The notes under the pieces are model-generated. The model saw nothing but the letters and a program-made list of their open reading frames with translations. It did no database searches and was not told the origin of the DNA. From NCBI GenBank assembly GCA_049608925.1, contig JBMYXZ010000089.1:1-5726 (forward strand): a DNA stretch of 5,726 bases, read 5' to 3'. Below, piece after piece: positions 1 through 5,723 of this stretch. Numbering within the stretch: position 1 is the first letter of the stretch; each line of letters starts with the position of its first letter. This DNA comes from JBMYXZ01 sp049608925. Its GTDB lineage: Bacteria > Pseudomonadota > Alphaproteobacteria > JAGOMX01. The translations under genes were made by a program, and so were the position numbers.

Positions 1-1119
1 GATATTCCATTCTTTGTCGCGAGAAAAGAAGGTAAATATATTCCGGCTTTCTTTCTTGGTACCTATCACACATTGCCCGATACGATACTGCCTGGATATA
101 TCCGCTGGATTGCCTGGAAGCTTAATAATTGCAATGATGCAATCTTCTTCTCTGAACAAGGCATTGGAAACGAAGACGAAGATCTATTGGAGCATTTTTC
201 AAGCGACTTAGTTGAAGGGCTNNNNNNNNNNCCATTTTCTGTAGAGGAAGTTGAAGAATTCGAGGGTAATTATAAAATCAAAAACCCGGAGAACACGTTT
301 TTTCCTCTGCCAATAAGTGCTAAAGAGTATTTTGCTGAACATGAAGGTTGGATGTCAACAAATCACTTGGCTCTGGAGGGCATCAAGAAAAGCTTAGCAA
401 TATTAGGTGAGAATGACCCAAATTTCTCTCTTGAAAAAATTTGTGGCACACTAGGCAAGCTGTCTCCTTACGCTGTTTACGTATATATGGAGAGTAAATT
501 TTATGAAACTGATATGGAGAACATGTTTTGTATAGGTATGGATGAAAATTTAGAAAACATATGTCGCTCTAAGCTGTGGCGTCTTGATGATGATAGTCAC
601 ACGCGGGTGGCAGAAAGACAATTATTCGAGTCTAATTATCAAAATGCGACTAATTGCCATTCATTTGGTTGGGCTGTGGGAGGTATTGAATATTATTTAA
701 GAAATATTGTAGGCGCTATAAAGTTGATCGATATAATTGAAGTATCAACAATTGATTATAGAGATATTGCCCTTACAGGTCCAAAGATTACGGAGCTATA
801 CCTTCCTCCAGAACTAGAGCCTTGCAACGGATTTGATGTGCGTAATATTGTGCATGACGAATCAGTTGCTGAGAGGAATAAGCTATGGGTTAAGAAGTTA
901 TACAGGCCGTTGTCAAAAGCTGAGGATCAGGATTGCTCACAAAAAGTGTTTACTTTTGTTGGTGCAGGGCATTTCGAGGGCAAAGATAGTCTTAATGAGC
1001 TATTGCAAAAGAAAATGGGGTTGGAGTTAGTGAAAGTCACACCTGATATGTTCGAAGAGATGCTAGAATTGATTAATGGCGGCAGCGCCGATGGGAACGC
1101 TAACAGTAACGCGTGGTAA
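1..1119 (+). CDS. TraB/GumN/PrgY (Tiki-like) family protein, 5' partial, with internal assembly gap
   Basis: The frame is open from base 1 to a TAA at 1117-1119, so the true start lies left of the window; the TTG at 73 is not a credible start because family motifs precede it. Counting codon 1 at base 1, the fragment shows a first GX2H motif (GTYH, residues 20-23, bases 58-69) preceded by an aromatic/hydrophobic strand. A glutamate follows in 'FFSEQ', then 'ERN' at residues 291-293, and a second GX2H in 'FVGAGHFEGKDSL' (GAGH at bases 961-972). That order is the signature of the TraB/PrgY/GumN family, which is related to the eukaryotic Tiki Wnt-inactivating metalloproteases, where the two GX2H histidines and a Glu are proposed metal or catalytic residues. 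Protease activity here is inference, and the substrate is unknown. Ten Ns (222-231) interrupt it; the frame continues across them, but the real gap length is unknown. The tail is Gly/Asn/Ser-rich. It is convergent with the DUF924 gene, 21 bases away. Its AT-rich composition differs from that of its neighbours. Confidence 0.8.
   Translation, partial: DIPFFVARKEGKYIPAFFLGTYHTLPDTILPGYIRWIAWKLNNCNDAIFFSEQGIGNEDEDLLEHFSSDLVEGXXXXPFSVEEVEEFEGNYKIKNPENTFFPLPISAKEYFAEHEGWMSTNHLALEGIKKSLAILGENDPNFSLEKICGTLGKLSPYAVYVYMESKFYETDMENMFCIGMDENLENICRSKLWRLDDDSHTRVAERQLFESNYQNATNCHSFGWAVGGIEYYLRNIVGAIKLIDIIEVSTIDYRDIALTGPKITELYLPPELEPCNGFDVRNIVHDESVAERNKLWVKKLYRPLSKAEDQDCSQKVFTFVGAGHFEGKDSLNELLQKKMGLELVKVTPDMFEEMLELINGGSADGNANSNAW
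222..231. other. Assembly gap (10 N) inside the TraB/GumN-family gene
   Basis: This is a run of exactly ten Ns. It is the same length as the run at 3421-3430, so it is probably a fixed placeholder or rough estimate rather than a measured length. The reading frame happens to stay open across it (10 N plus flanks reads as four unknown residues), but this does not prove that the two halves are adjacent. The segment after the gap carries the second GX2H motif of the same family as the segment before it, which supports a single gene. Confidence 0.95.
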
Positions 1120-1140
1120 GACCATCAGCTCATAATACAC

Positions 1141-1701
1141 TCACATAGAGGCTTCCGAAAACAGGCCATGTTGGGCAACCCGTTCAAGGTATTCTTCTTC
1201 ATCTTTGGTGGACGGCCTGTCCATCATCTGGTTGCGATGGGGAAAGCGCCCAAATCTTTCAATGATTTTATGGTGCTGACGCATGTAATGCAGCGCGTCG
1301 GCATTGCCCATATTCTGGTACAACTCAACGCCTTTTTCTTGATCAGCAAGGTTTTCAGAGTGCATAAACGAAAGATACAAAAAATGTCGACGTTGAGGCG
1401 GCAACTGCTGATCCCCATCTGTAGCGATCAGATTTTTGGCATGGTCTAATGCTTGTGAATCCGTGGCAAATGCGTCCCCCGATGTGCGGAACAGATTGCG
1501 TGGAAATTGATCCAGTACAATGACCAGGGCAAGCGTGCCTTCAGGTGATGACGCCCATGCATCCAATGATCCCGCGCGTGCAGCCTGGTAAGTAGAATAA
1601 AAGCGCTGCTTGATTGTGGCATCGAATGCATCATCTTGTACAAACCATTTCTGGGGTTCCGTTTCTTCAAACCAGAACTTTAGGACCTCATCAGGCTGCA
1701 T
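1141..1701 (-). CDS. DUF924 family protein
   Basis: The 186-residue protein matches the DUF924 family (about 180-200 aa) over its whole length. Visible family blocks are 'DEVLKFWF' near the N-terminus (residues 4-11), 'KWF' (18-20), 'LDQFPRNLFR' (63-72), 'RRHFLYLSFMHSE' (104-116) and 'HHKIIERFGRFPHRN' (143-157). The family is thought to be all-helical and TPR-like; its biochemical role is not established and I propose none. There is no signal peptide or membrane segment, so it is probably cytoplasmic. I chose the ATG at 1701 over one ten codons upstream (1731) for two reasons: the DUF924 N-terminus begins there, and a strong GGAGG (1708-1712) sits 6 bases upstream. This start lies inside the end of the amidase gene (11-base overlap), which indicates translational coupling. 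It is the last gene of the minus-strand cluster and converges on the TraB-family gene. Confidence 0.9.
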   Translation of the reverse strand: MQPDEVLKFWFEETEPQKWFVQDDAFDATIKQRFYSTYQAARAGSLDAWASSPEGTLALVIVLDQFPRNLFRTSGDAFATDSQALDHAKNLIATDGDQQLPPQRRHFLYLSFMHSENLADQEKGVELYQNMGNADALHYMRQHHKIIERFGRFPHRNQMMDRPSTKDEEEYLERVAQHGLFSEASM

Positions 1702-2404
1702 CGATTTCCTCCATTGCGGGGTGATTGGCAATCAACCACTGTAAAGCCGCGACCATTTCCATTTCACTGGGAGCAGATAAATGCGCCAGATAGTGCATAC
1801 AAAAGGCGCGGATTGCAAACGCCATTTCCTTAAAACTATGTCCAAATTGATAGCCAAATTCGCGCAGCAGTCCTTCTAGGTCGCCAGAAATTGGTTGCAA
1901 GTCAGTCGGTGGATAAACGCCGATGCCCTTGTTAGCCAAGGCTTGCCAGGGGAACAGTTCGCCTGGATCTGATTTGCGTGAGGGGGCGATGTCCGCATGT
2001 GCCAGCACATTCCAGGGAGAAATCTGGTGGCGCCCCATGATCTCTTGCGACAGTTGGGCTAGGCGATCAATTTGCTGATCAGGGAAGGGGTGATAGTTAT
2101 CTCCGTGCCCGGGATTGACCAGCTCAATGCCTATCGACCAGCTGTTAAGGCTGTTATATGGACCCCAATTGCTAAGCCTTCCTGCGTGCCAAGCGCGCAT
2201 GTGTTCAGGGACTAGACTATAAGTATCGCCGTTCGTATCAATAAGGTAGTGAGCACTGACGGGGTTGTCTGGATCATCTTCGGTTAGCAGCTTCAGCGAC
2301 AAATCCAGATCGCATGCAGTGTAGTGCATAATCAGAAATTTGGGCTTAGTCCCCGGCAAGCGTTCATTACAATTCTCAGAAGGTCTTTGGATGATGTTAT
2401 CCAT
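1691..2404 (-). CDS. N-acetylmuramoyl-L-alanine amidase, Amidase_2 family (AmpD/AmiD-like) with C-terminal peptidoglycan-binding-like domain
   Basis: This enzyme cleaves the bond between MurNAc (or anhydro-MurNAc) and the L-Ala of the stem peptide. The Amidase_2 domain spans roughly residues 1-158. The zinc ligands are expected to be H27 (in 'IMHYTA'), H136 ('LAHAD') and D146 ('KSDPGELFPW'); E94 ('IGIELVNPGH') and K144 are the likely catalytic pair. 'VSAHYLID' (49-56) and 'AWHAG' (71-75) are further family blocks. The C-terminal part (about 170-235) resembles the helical peptidoglycan-binding-like domain of AmiD ('LLREFGYQFG...', 'AIRAFCMHYL...', 'EMVAALQWLI'). No signal peptide or lipobox is seen, so unlike E. 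coli AmiD it is probably cytoplasmic and could act as an AmpD-type recycler of anhydro-muropeptides; this is inference. It starts 3 bases after the antiporter stop codon. An AGGAGG Shine-Dalgarno lies inside the upstream gene's last codons, about 11 bases from the ATG. It overlaps the DUF924 start by 11 bases. Confidence 0.92.
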   Translation of the reverse strand: MDNIIQRPSENCNERLPGTKPKFLIMHYTACDLDLSLKLLTEDDPDNPVSAHYLIDTNGDTYSLVPEHMRAWHAGRLSNWGPYNSLNSWSIGIELVNPGHGDNYHPFPDQQIDRLAQLSQEIMGRHQISPWNVLAHADIAPSRKSDPGELFPWQALANKGIGVYPPTDLQPISGDLEGLLREFGYQFGHSFKEMAFAIRAFCMHYLAHLSAPSEMEMVAALQWLIANHPAMEEIDAA

Positions 2405-2407
2405 GCT

Positions 2408-4161
2408 TTAGGAGGCCTCCTGAACTTCTTCTTTTGCTTCAGCTTCTTCTTGAACACGCGTCAGTGTCTTGCGGAATTTATCCAGCGCCTGTCGGATTTC
2501 CTCGGTAGTCGAGCCCATTACGTTTAGAACTGAGCCCGCCAGCTGTAGACTGGGTTCGAGGTTTTCGGGCATGATGACTTCGATGCCTTCTTTGTCGAGT
2601 TTATTAAAGTAGGTGTCATCACGCATACGAACGCAGACTTTGGTATTTGGGAAGTTCTTACGCACCATCATGGCAGTCTTTACAGATGCCGAGGTCACAT
2701 TGATCGACACAACGACGACCTTTGCACTGTCGGCTCCGATCGCGCGCAGCACATGAGGGCGTTTGATGTCGCCATAAAATACAGGCAGCCCTTTGGAGCG
2801 GCCATAGGCAACCGTATCCATGTTCTTGTCAATTGCCACAAATGGAATCATACGCTCGGTCAGCATCTTTGCCACAAGCTGGCCAACGCGGCCAAAGCCT
2901 GCAATAATGACGTGGTTTTTCAGGTCTCCAATCTCGCTGGAAGCTGACTTAATCGTTGCCTTGGCTTTCTTTTCTGTGTAGCGATCTTCAATCAGCTTGC
3001 CTAGCATATTCAAAAATGGCGTAAAGCCCATGGAAATTGCAACTGCTGCAAACAGCAACTGACCTGCATCCGCGGGGATTAATCCGCGATCCATCGCTGG
3101 TGCCAAGATAACGAAGACGAATTCGCCACCGCTGGCCAATAACAGACCTACCCTTAGGGCTGCAACCAGAGGCAAGCGCAATATCAGAGACATCAAGGCA
3201 GTCAGCAAGGTTTTGATTAGCAGTAGGCCAGAGATGATCAGAGTGATCTCAAGGGCATTGCTAAGTACTGCGCCTATATCAATACGCATTCCAACCGTCA
3301 TAAAGAACAGTCCCAGCAACAGCCCGTGGAACGGTTGAATGTCTGCTTCTATCTGGTGTCTATATTCAGTTTCTGACAGCAGTAGACCTGCAAGAAAGGC
3401 GCCTAACTCCATAGAAAGGCNNNNNNNNNNGTGGTGACTGATGTCGTCAGTACCACCAGCAACGTCATCGCCACAAATAGTTCCGGCGAGTTAAGATTGG
3501 CTATCGCCCGATATACTGGGCGCAGCACCAGCCAACCAACAGCAATGATAATCGCCAGCACGACACCGGCTTTCCAGGCTGCCCGTCCTAGCTCAGCCAG
3601 AATGTGGACATCCTTCTGGCCAATCGTTGTCAGCAGAACCAACAGAATGACAACCATTAAGTCCTGAAACAGTAAAACCGAGAAGGACACACGCCCGTAT
3701 CGTGTGGCCAGTTCCTCGCGTTCGGTCATGATTTGGATGCCAACCGCCGTTGAAGAAAGCGCCAGAGCACTGCCTATCAGAACAGCAGCTTCAACAGTTT
3801 GGCCGAAGTAGTAGGCGATAAATCCCAGGGCTGCGCCGCAACTTAGCACTTGCAGAGATCCCAGGCCAAATACATAGCGTTTCATCATCTGCAATCGGGG
3901 CAGGGATAACTTTAAGCCGATGGAAAACAGCAAGAAGACCACACCCAGCTCGCCAAGTGAGTTAACACCTTTGACTTCGGCGATGAACCCCATTGCATAA
4001 GGGCCCATTAACAGGCCTGCTATAAGATATCCAATGATGGGGCTGACGTGGATACGACGAAAGGTTGACACCACCAATACGGCTGCCAGCAAGAATACCA
4101 GGACATCATTTAGGTATTGTGGATGTTCCAAGTCGCGCGCGTCCCAAAGTTTATTTTTCAA
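2408..4161 (-). CDS. KefB/KefC-type monovalent cation:proton antiporter (CPA2 family) with RCK/TrkA-N domain, interrupted by an assembly gap
   Basis: This inner-membrane K+/Na+:H+ antiporter is homologous to the glutathione-gated K+ efflux proteins KefB/KefC. The N-terminal part (before the gap) is strongly hydrophobic and carries 'SPIIGYLIAGLLMGPYAMGF' (40-59), 'LGELGVVFLLFSIGLKL' (69-85), 'ALSSTAVGIQ' (134-143) and 'LLFQDLMVV' (163-171), whose QD pair is the ion-binding motif of Kef-type CPA2 transporters. After the gap come 'LSMELGAFLAGLLLSETEYRHQ' equivalents, 'GLLLGLFFMTVGM' and then a Rossmann RCK domain with 'GFGRVG' and a following acidic 'AIDKN', the NAD(H)-binding pattern. It ends in a Glu-rich tail. 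Ten Ns at 3421-3430 break the frame artificially (see the findings); I treat it as one gene of about 585-590 residues. Both candidate starts are TTG. The one at 4161 follows an in-frame stop and lacks an SD; the one at 4131 ('EHPQYLNDVLVFLL', weak GGGA upstream) may be the true start. The gene leads the three-gene cluster. KefF/KefG partners are not in the window. Confidence 0.9.
3421..3430. other. Assembly gap (10 N) inside the antiporter gene
   Basis: Ten Ns separate the transmembrane half ending '...LTTSVT(T)' from the half starting '(G)LSMELGAFLAG'. Two coding bases on each side belong to split codons, so a gap of 10 gives 14 bases and does not close the frame; the true length must leave a remainder of 2 on division by 3. 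This marks the run as an inexact placeholder rather than a biological frameshift. Confidence 0.95.
4129..4131 (-). other. Alternative TTG start for the antiporter
   Basis: Starting here gives an N-terminus 'MEHPQYLNDVLVFLL', close to the first membrane helix as is usual for Kef-type proteins. It drops ten charged or polar residues that have no evident SD of their own. A weak GGGA lies about 10 bases upstream. The choice between this site and 4161 cannot be settled from sequence alone. Confidence 0.4.
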
Positions 4162-4187
4162 AAGTTAATTATTCGTAAACTTTTATT

Positions 4188-4215
4188 ATCATAGCATTTT
4201 TCTTTGCCCACGCAA
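4188..4215 (-). promoter_or_regulatory. Candidate sigma70-type promoter for the antiporter-amidase-DUF924 cluster
   Basis: On the minus strand TTGCGT (4215-4210) is followed by a 16-base spacer and TATGAT (4193-4188). The -10 matches the consensus in 5 of 6 positions and the -35 in 3 of 6. Transcription would begin near 4181, leaving a leader of about 20 bases to the TTG at 4161 or 50 bases to the one at 4131. No other promoter-like element stands out between the cluster's genes. Confidence 0.5.
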
Positions 4216-4249
4216 GGGTTCTGTTTTAATTTCATTACGTTATGAGCAT

Positions 4250-4275
4250 AAAAAAGCTCCGCAGAAAATCCGCGG
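4250..4275 (-). terminator. Leftward intrinsic-terminator-like hairpin in the divergent intergenic region
   Basis: On the minus strand CCGCGGATTTTCTGCGG (4275-4259) folds into a 7-bp stem (one G-U) with a 3-base loop, then AGC and six Ts (4255-4250). It points toward the antiporter but lies upstream of that gene's candidate promoter, so it would stop leftward transcripts coming from the kbl side, or act in the leader of a longer antiporter transcript. The stem is modest and the T-tract is short. Confidence 0.45.
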
Positions 4276-4287
4276 CGTATTTCGTTG

Positions 4288-4321
4288 ATTGCAGTATGCA
4301 GAGTATTGCATAGCTTGCAAT
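4288..4321. repeat. Nested inverted repeat upstream of the kbl promoter (candidate operator)
   Basis: The outer arms are ATTGCA (4288-4293) and TGCAAT (4316-4321). The inner arms TATGCA (4295-4300) and TGCATA (4307-4312) are perfect over 6 bp, with a 6-base centre. A further dyad, GCTTG (4313-4317) and CAAGC (4323-4327), overlaps the right arm and abuts the -35 of the kbl promoter. The position, just upstream of the -35, suits an activator or repressor site; no regulator can be named. Confidence 0.4.
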
Positions 4322-4327
4322 TCAAGC

Positions 4328-4356
4328 TTTACAAGGTTTTATCAACAGCCTATAAA
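4328..4356 (+). promoter_or_regulatory. Candidate sigma70-type promoter for kbl
   Basis: TTTACA (4328-4333, 5 of 6 matches to TTGACA), a 17-base spacer and TATAAA (4351-4356, 5 of 6 matches to TATAAT) form a near-consensus promoter. It predicts a start near 4363 and a leader of about 27 bases. The spacing and both hexamers make this the best promoter in the window. Confidence 0.65.
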
Positions 4357-4378
4357 ATCATTAAGCAATAATACCAGT

Positions 4379-4382
4379 GGAG
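4379..4382 (+). promoter_or_regulatory. kbl ribosome binding site
   Basis: GGAG lies 7 bases before the ATG at 4390 and fixes that start. It is part of a 10-base block ACCAGTGGAG (4373-4382) that recurs exactly after the gene at 5593-5602. Confidence 0.75.
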
Positions 4383-4389
4383 AATACAT

Positions 4390-5586
4390 ATGATATCGAA
4401 TGCTTTTGTTGATCACCTAAACGCCGAAACCCAGAACTTGCGTCAGGAAGGCTTGTTCAAGCAAGAGCACTATATCCAGTCTCCCCAAGGCACAGATATC
4501 CTGGTGCAAAATGACAATCAGAGTGAGGTTTTGAACTTTTGTGCCAATAACTATCTGGGATTAGCAAATCATCCAGAACTGGTGAAGGCTGCCAAAGATG
4601 GAATCGATAAGTTTGGCTATGGTATGGCATCGGTGCGCTTTATTTGTGGAACGCAACAACCGCATCAGGACTTAGAAAAACGCCTAAGCAAGTTCCTAGG
4701 CACAGAAGACACGATCACCTACTCGTCTTGTTATGCCGCGAATACGGGACTGTTTGAAACGCTGCTGGGCAAGGAAGATGCCATTATCAGTGATGCGTTG
4801 AACCATGCTAGTTTGATCGATGGAATTCGCCTGTGTAAAGCACAACGCTTTTTATATCCTAACGGCGATATGGCAGCACTTGAGAAAAAGCTGCAAGAAG
4901 CACAAGATTGTCGGTATCGTATGATTGTCACTGATGGCGTGTTTTCCATGGATGGGTTTACAGCCAAATTGCCAGAGATTTGCGCTCTTGCAGAAAAATA
5001 TGATGCGATGGTGACGGTTGATGATTCCCATGCTGTGGGCGTATTGGGCAGCAAAGGGCAGGGTACAGCGGATCATTATGGTGTAGCCGACCGGGTTGAT
5101 ATCTTTACGGGTACGCTTGGCAAAGGCCTGGGCGGATCTGCAGGTGGTTATGTCTCAGGAAAGGCAGAAGTAATTGAATGGTTGCGCCAGCGTTCGCGCA
5201 CGTATTTGTTCTCGAATGCACTGCCGCCAGCAATCAGCTGTGCTTCAATCAGGGCGCTTGAAATGCTGGAAGAAAGTGCGGAGCTGCGCGAGACATTGCA
5301 TAGCAACACGGCAATGTTCAGACAAGGGATGGAAAACTTGGGTTTTGAGCTGCTACCTGGCAGTCATCCAATTGTACCGGTGATGCTGGGGGATGCAAAC
5401 TTGGCCACAAATATATCCAATGCATTGCTGAAAGAAGGCATCTATGTAATTGGGTTTTCTTTCCCCGTTGTGCCCAAGGGAGAAGCGCGTATCCGTGTTC
5501 AAATCAGTGCAGCACATACACCAGAGCAAATTCAAAAGGCTATCGATGCTTTCGGGAAAGTTGGTAGAGAATTTGGGGCGATCTAA
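4390..5586 (+). CDS. kbl: Glycine C-acetyltransferase (2-amino-3-ketobutyrate CoA ligase)
   Basis: This PLP enzyme converts 2-amino-3-oxobutanoate and CoA to glycine and acetyl-CoA, the second step of the threonine dehydrogenase route. The 398-residue length equals that of E. coli Kbl, and similarity runs end to end. 'INFCANNYLGLANHP'-type sequence (48-62), 'MASVRFICGTQ' (79-89), 'SSCYAANTGLFETLLG' (112-127) and 'SDALNHASLIDG' (134-145, with the ring-stacking H139) are present. So are 'VTDGVFSMDG' (180-189), 'VDDSHAVG' (D211 for the pyridine nitrogen, H214) and 'TGTLGKGLGG', whose K245 should form the Schiff base. The Kbl-specific 'ASVRFICGTQ' and 'FPVVPKGEARIR' separate it from the related BioF, ALA synthase and serine palmitoyltransferase. 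All active-site residues appear intact. It is cytoplasmic and probably a homodimer. It has its own strong promoter, is divergent from the antiporter cluster, and ends in a terminator; tdh is not adjacent within the window. Confidence 0.97.
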   Translation: MISNAFVDHLNAETQNLRQEGLFKQEHYIQSPQGTDILVQNDNQSEVLNFCANNYLGLANHPELVKAAKDGIDKFGYGMASVRFICGTQQPHQDLEKRLSKFLGTEDTITYSSCYAANTGLFETLLGKEDAIISDALNHASLIDGIRLCKAQRFLYPNGDMAALEKKLQEAQDCRYRMIVTDGVFSMDGFTAKLPEICALAEKYDAMVTVDDSHAVGVLGSKGQGTADHYGVADRVDIFTGTLGKGLGGSAGGYVSGKAEVIEWLRQRSRTYLFSNALPPAISCASIRALEMLEESAELRETLHSNTAMFRQGMENLGFELLPGSHPIVPVMLGDANLATNISNALLKEGIYVIGFSFPVVPKGEARIRVQISAAHTPEQIQKAIDAFGKVGREFGAI

Positions 5587-5592
5587 AAGTTA

Positions 5593-5625
5593 ACCAGTGG
5601 AGCATGCAATATGTGTCCGGGATAA
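5593..5625 (+). other. Ribosome-binding-site copy followed by a 4-codon ORF
   Basis: ACCAGTGGAG (5593-5602) is identical to the block carrying the kbl SD (4373-4382). Here it is followed after 8 bases by ATG TGT CCG GGA TAA (5611-5625). The start is well formed, but the ORF stops at once. Two further ATGs just downstream also hit early stops. It may be a decayed gene start, a small duplication or chance; I do not claim a gene. Confidence 0.3.
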
Positions 5626-5673
5626 TATGGGGTGATGGTGAATTCTTAGCTGAAGACAGAACTTTCTCTACTC

Positions 5674-5686
5674 AGCCTCATAGGCT
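5674..5686. repeat. Small inverted repeat in the kbl 3' region
   Basis: AGCCT CAT AGGCT forms a 5-bp stem with a 3-base loop just upstream of the stronger terminator hairpin. It has no T-tract of its own, so at most it is an accessory stem of the transcript's 3' end. Confidence 0.3.
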
Positions 5687-5692
5687 CCGACT

Positions 5693-5723
5693 TTCCGCGG
5701 CTTGACCGCGGAATCAATTTTTT
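5693..5723 (+). terminator. Intrinsic terminator downstream of kbl
   Basis: TTCCGCGG (5693-5700) and CCGCGGAA (5706-5713) form a perfect, GC-rich 8-bp stem around the 5-base loop CTTGA. TCAA and six Ts (5718-5723) follow. It lies about 107 bases after the kbl stop, and the interval holds no substantial ORF, so kbl is probably transcribed alone. The 4-base offset between stem and T-tract is slightly long for an ideal terminator. Confidence 0.7.

Noticed and set aside
73..75. TTG as the start of the TraB/GumN-family gene
   Set aside because: The frame is open to base 1 and the family's first GX2H motif lies at 58-69, upstream of this codon; there is no SD. The gene is truncated by the window edge.
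1120..1140. Bidirectional terminator between the convergent TraB-family and DUF924 genes
   Set aside because: The 21-base spacer has no hairpin or T-tract that I can support.
1168..1449. 93-codon plus-strand ORF
   Set aside because: It lies wholly antisense to the well-supported DUF924 gene and shows no recognisable protein features.
1702..1731. Longer DUF924 N-terminus starting at 1731
   Set aside because: It adds ten residues not typical of the family and lacks a good SD, while the ATG at 1701 has GGAGG 6 bases upstream.
3403..3412. Separate second antiporter gene starting with the Met at 3412
   Set aside because: That Met is the internal M of the conserved GLSMxLGAFLAG motif; the apparent start is created by the N gap.
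4339..4347. DnaA-box-like TTATCAACA
   Set aside because: It is a single copy with one mismatch to TTATCCACA, inside the kbl promoter spacer, with no cluster of boxes or AT-rich unwinding region.
4731..5054. 107-codon minus-strand ORF
   Set aside because: It is antisense to the core of kbl, whose reading frame is unambiguous; it is a shadow ORF.
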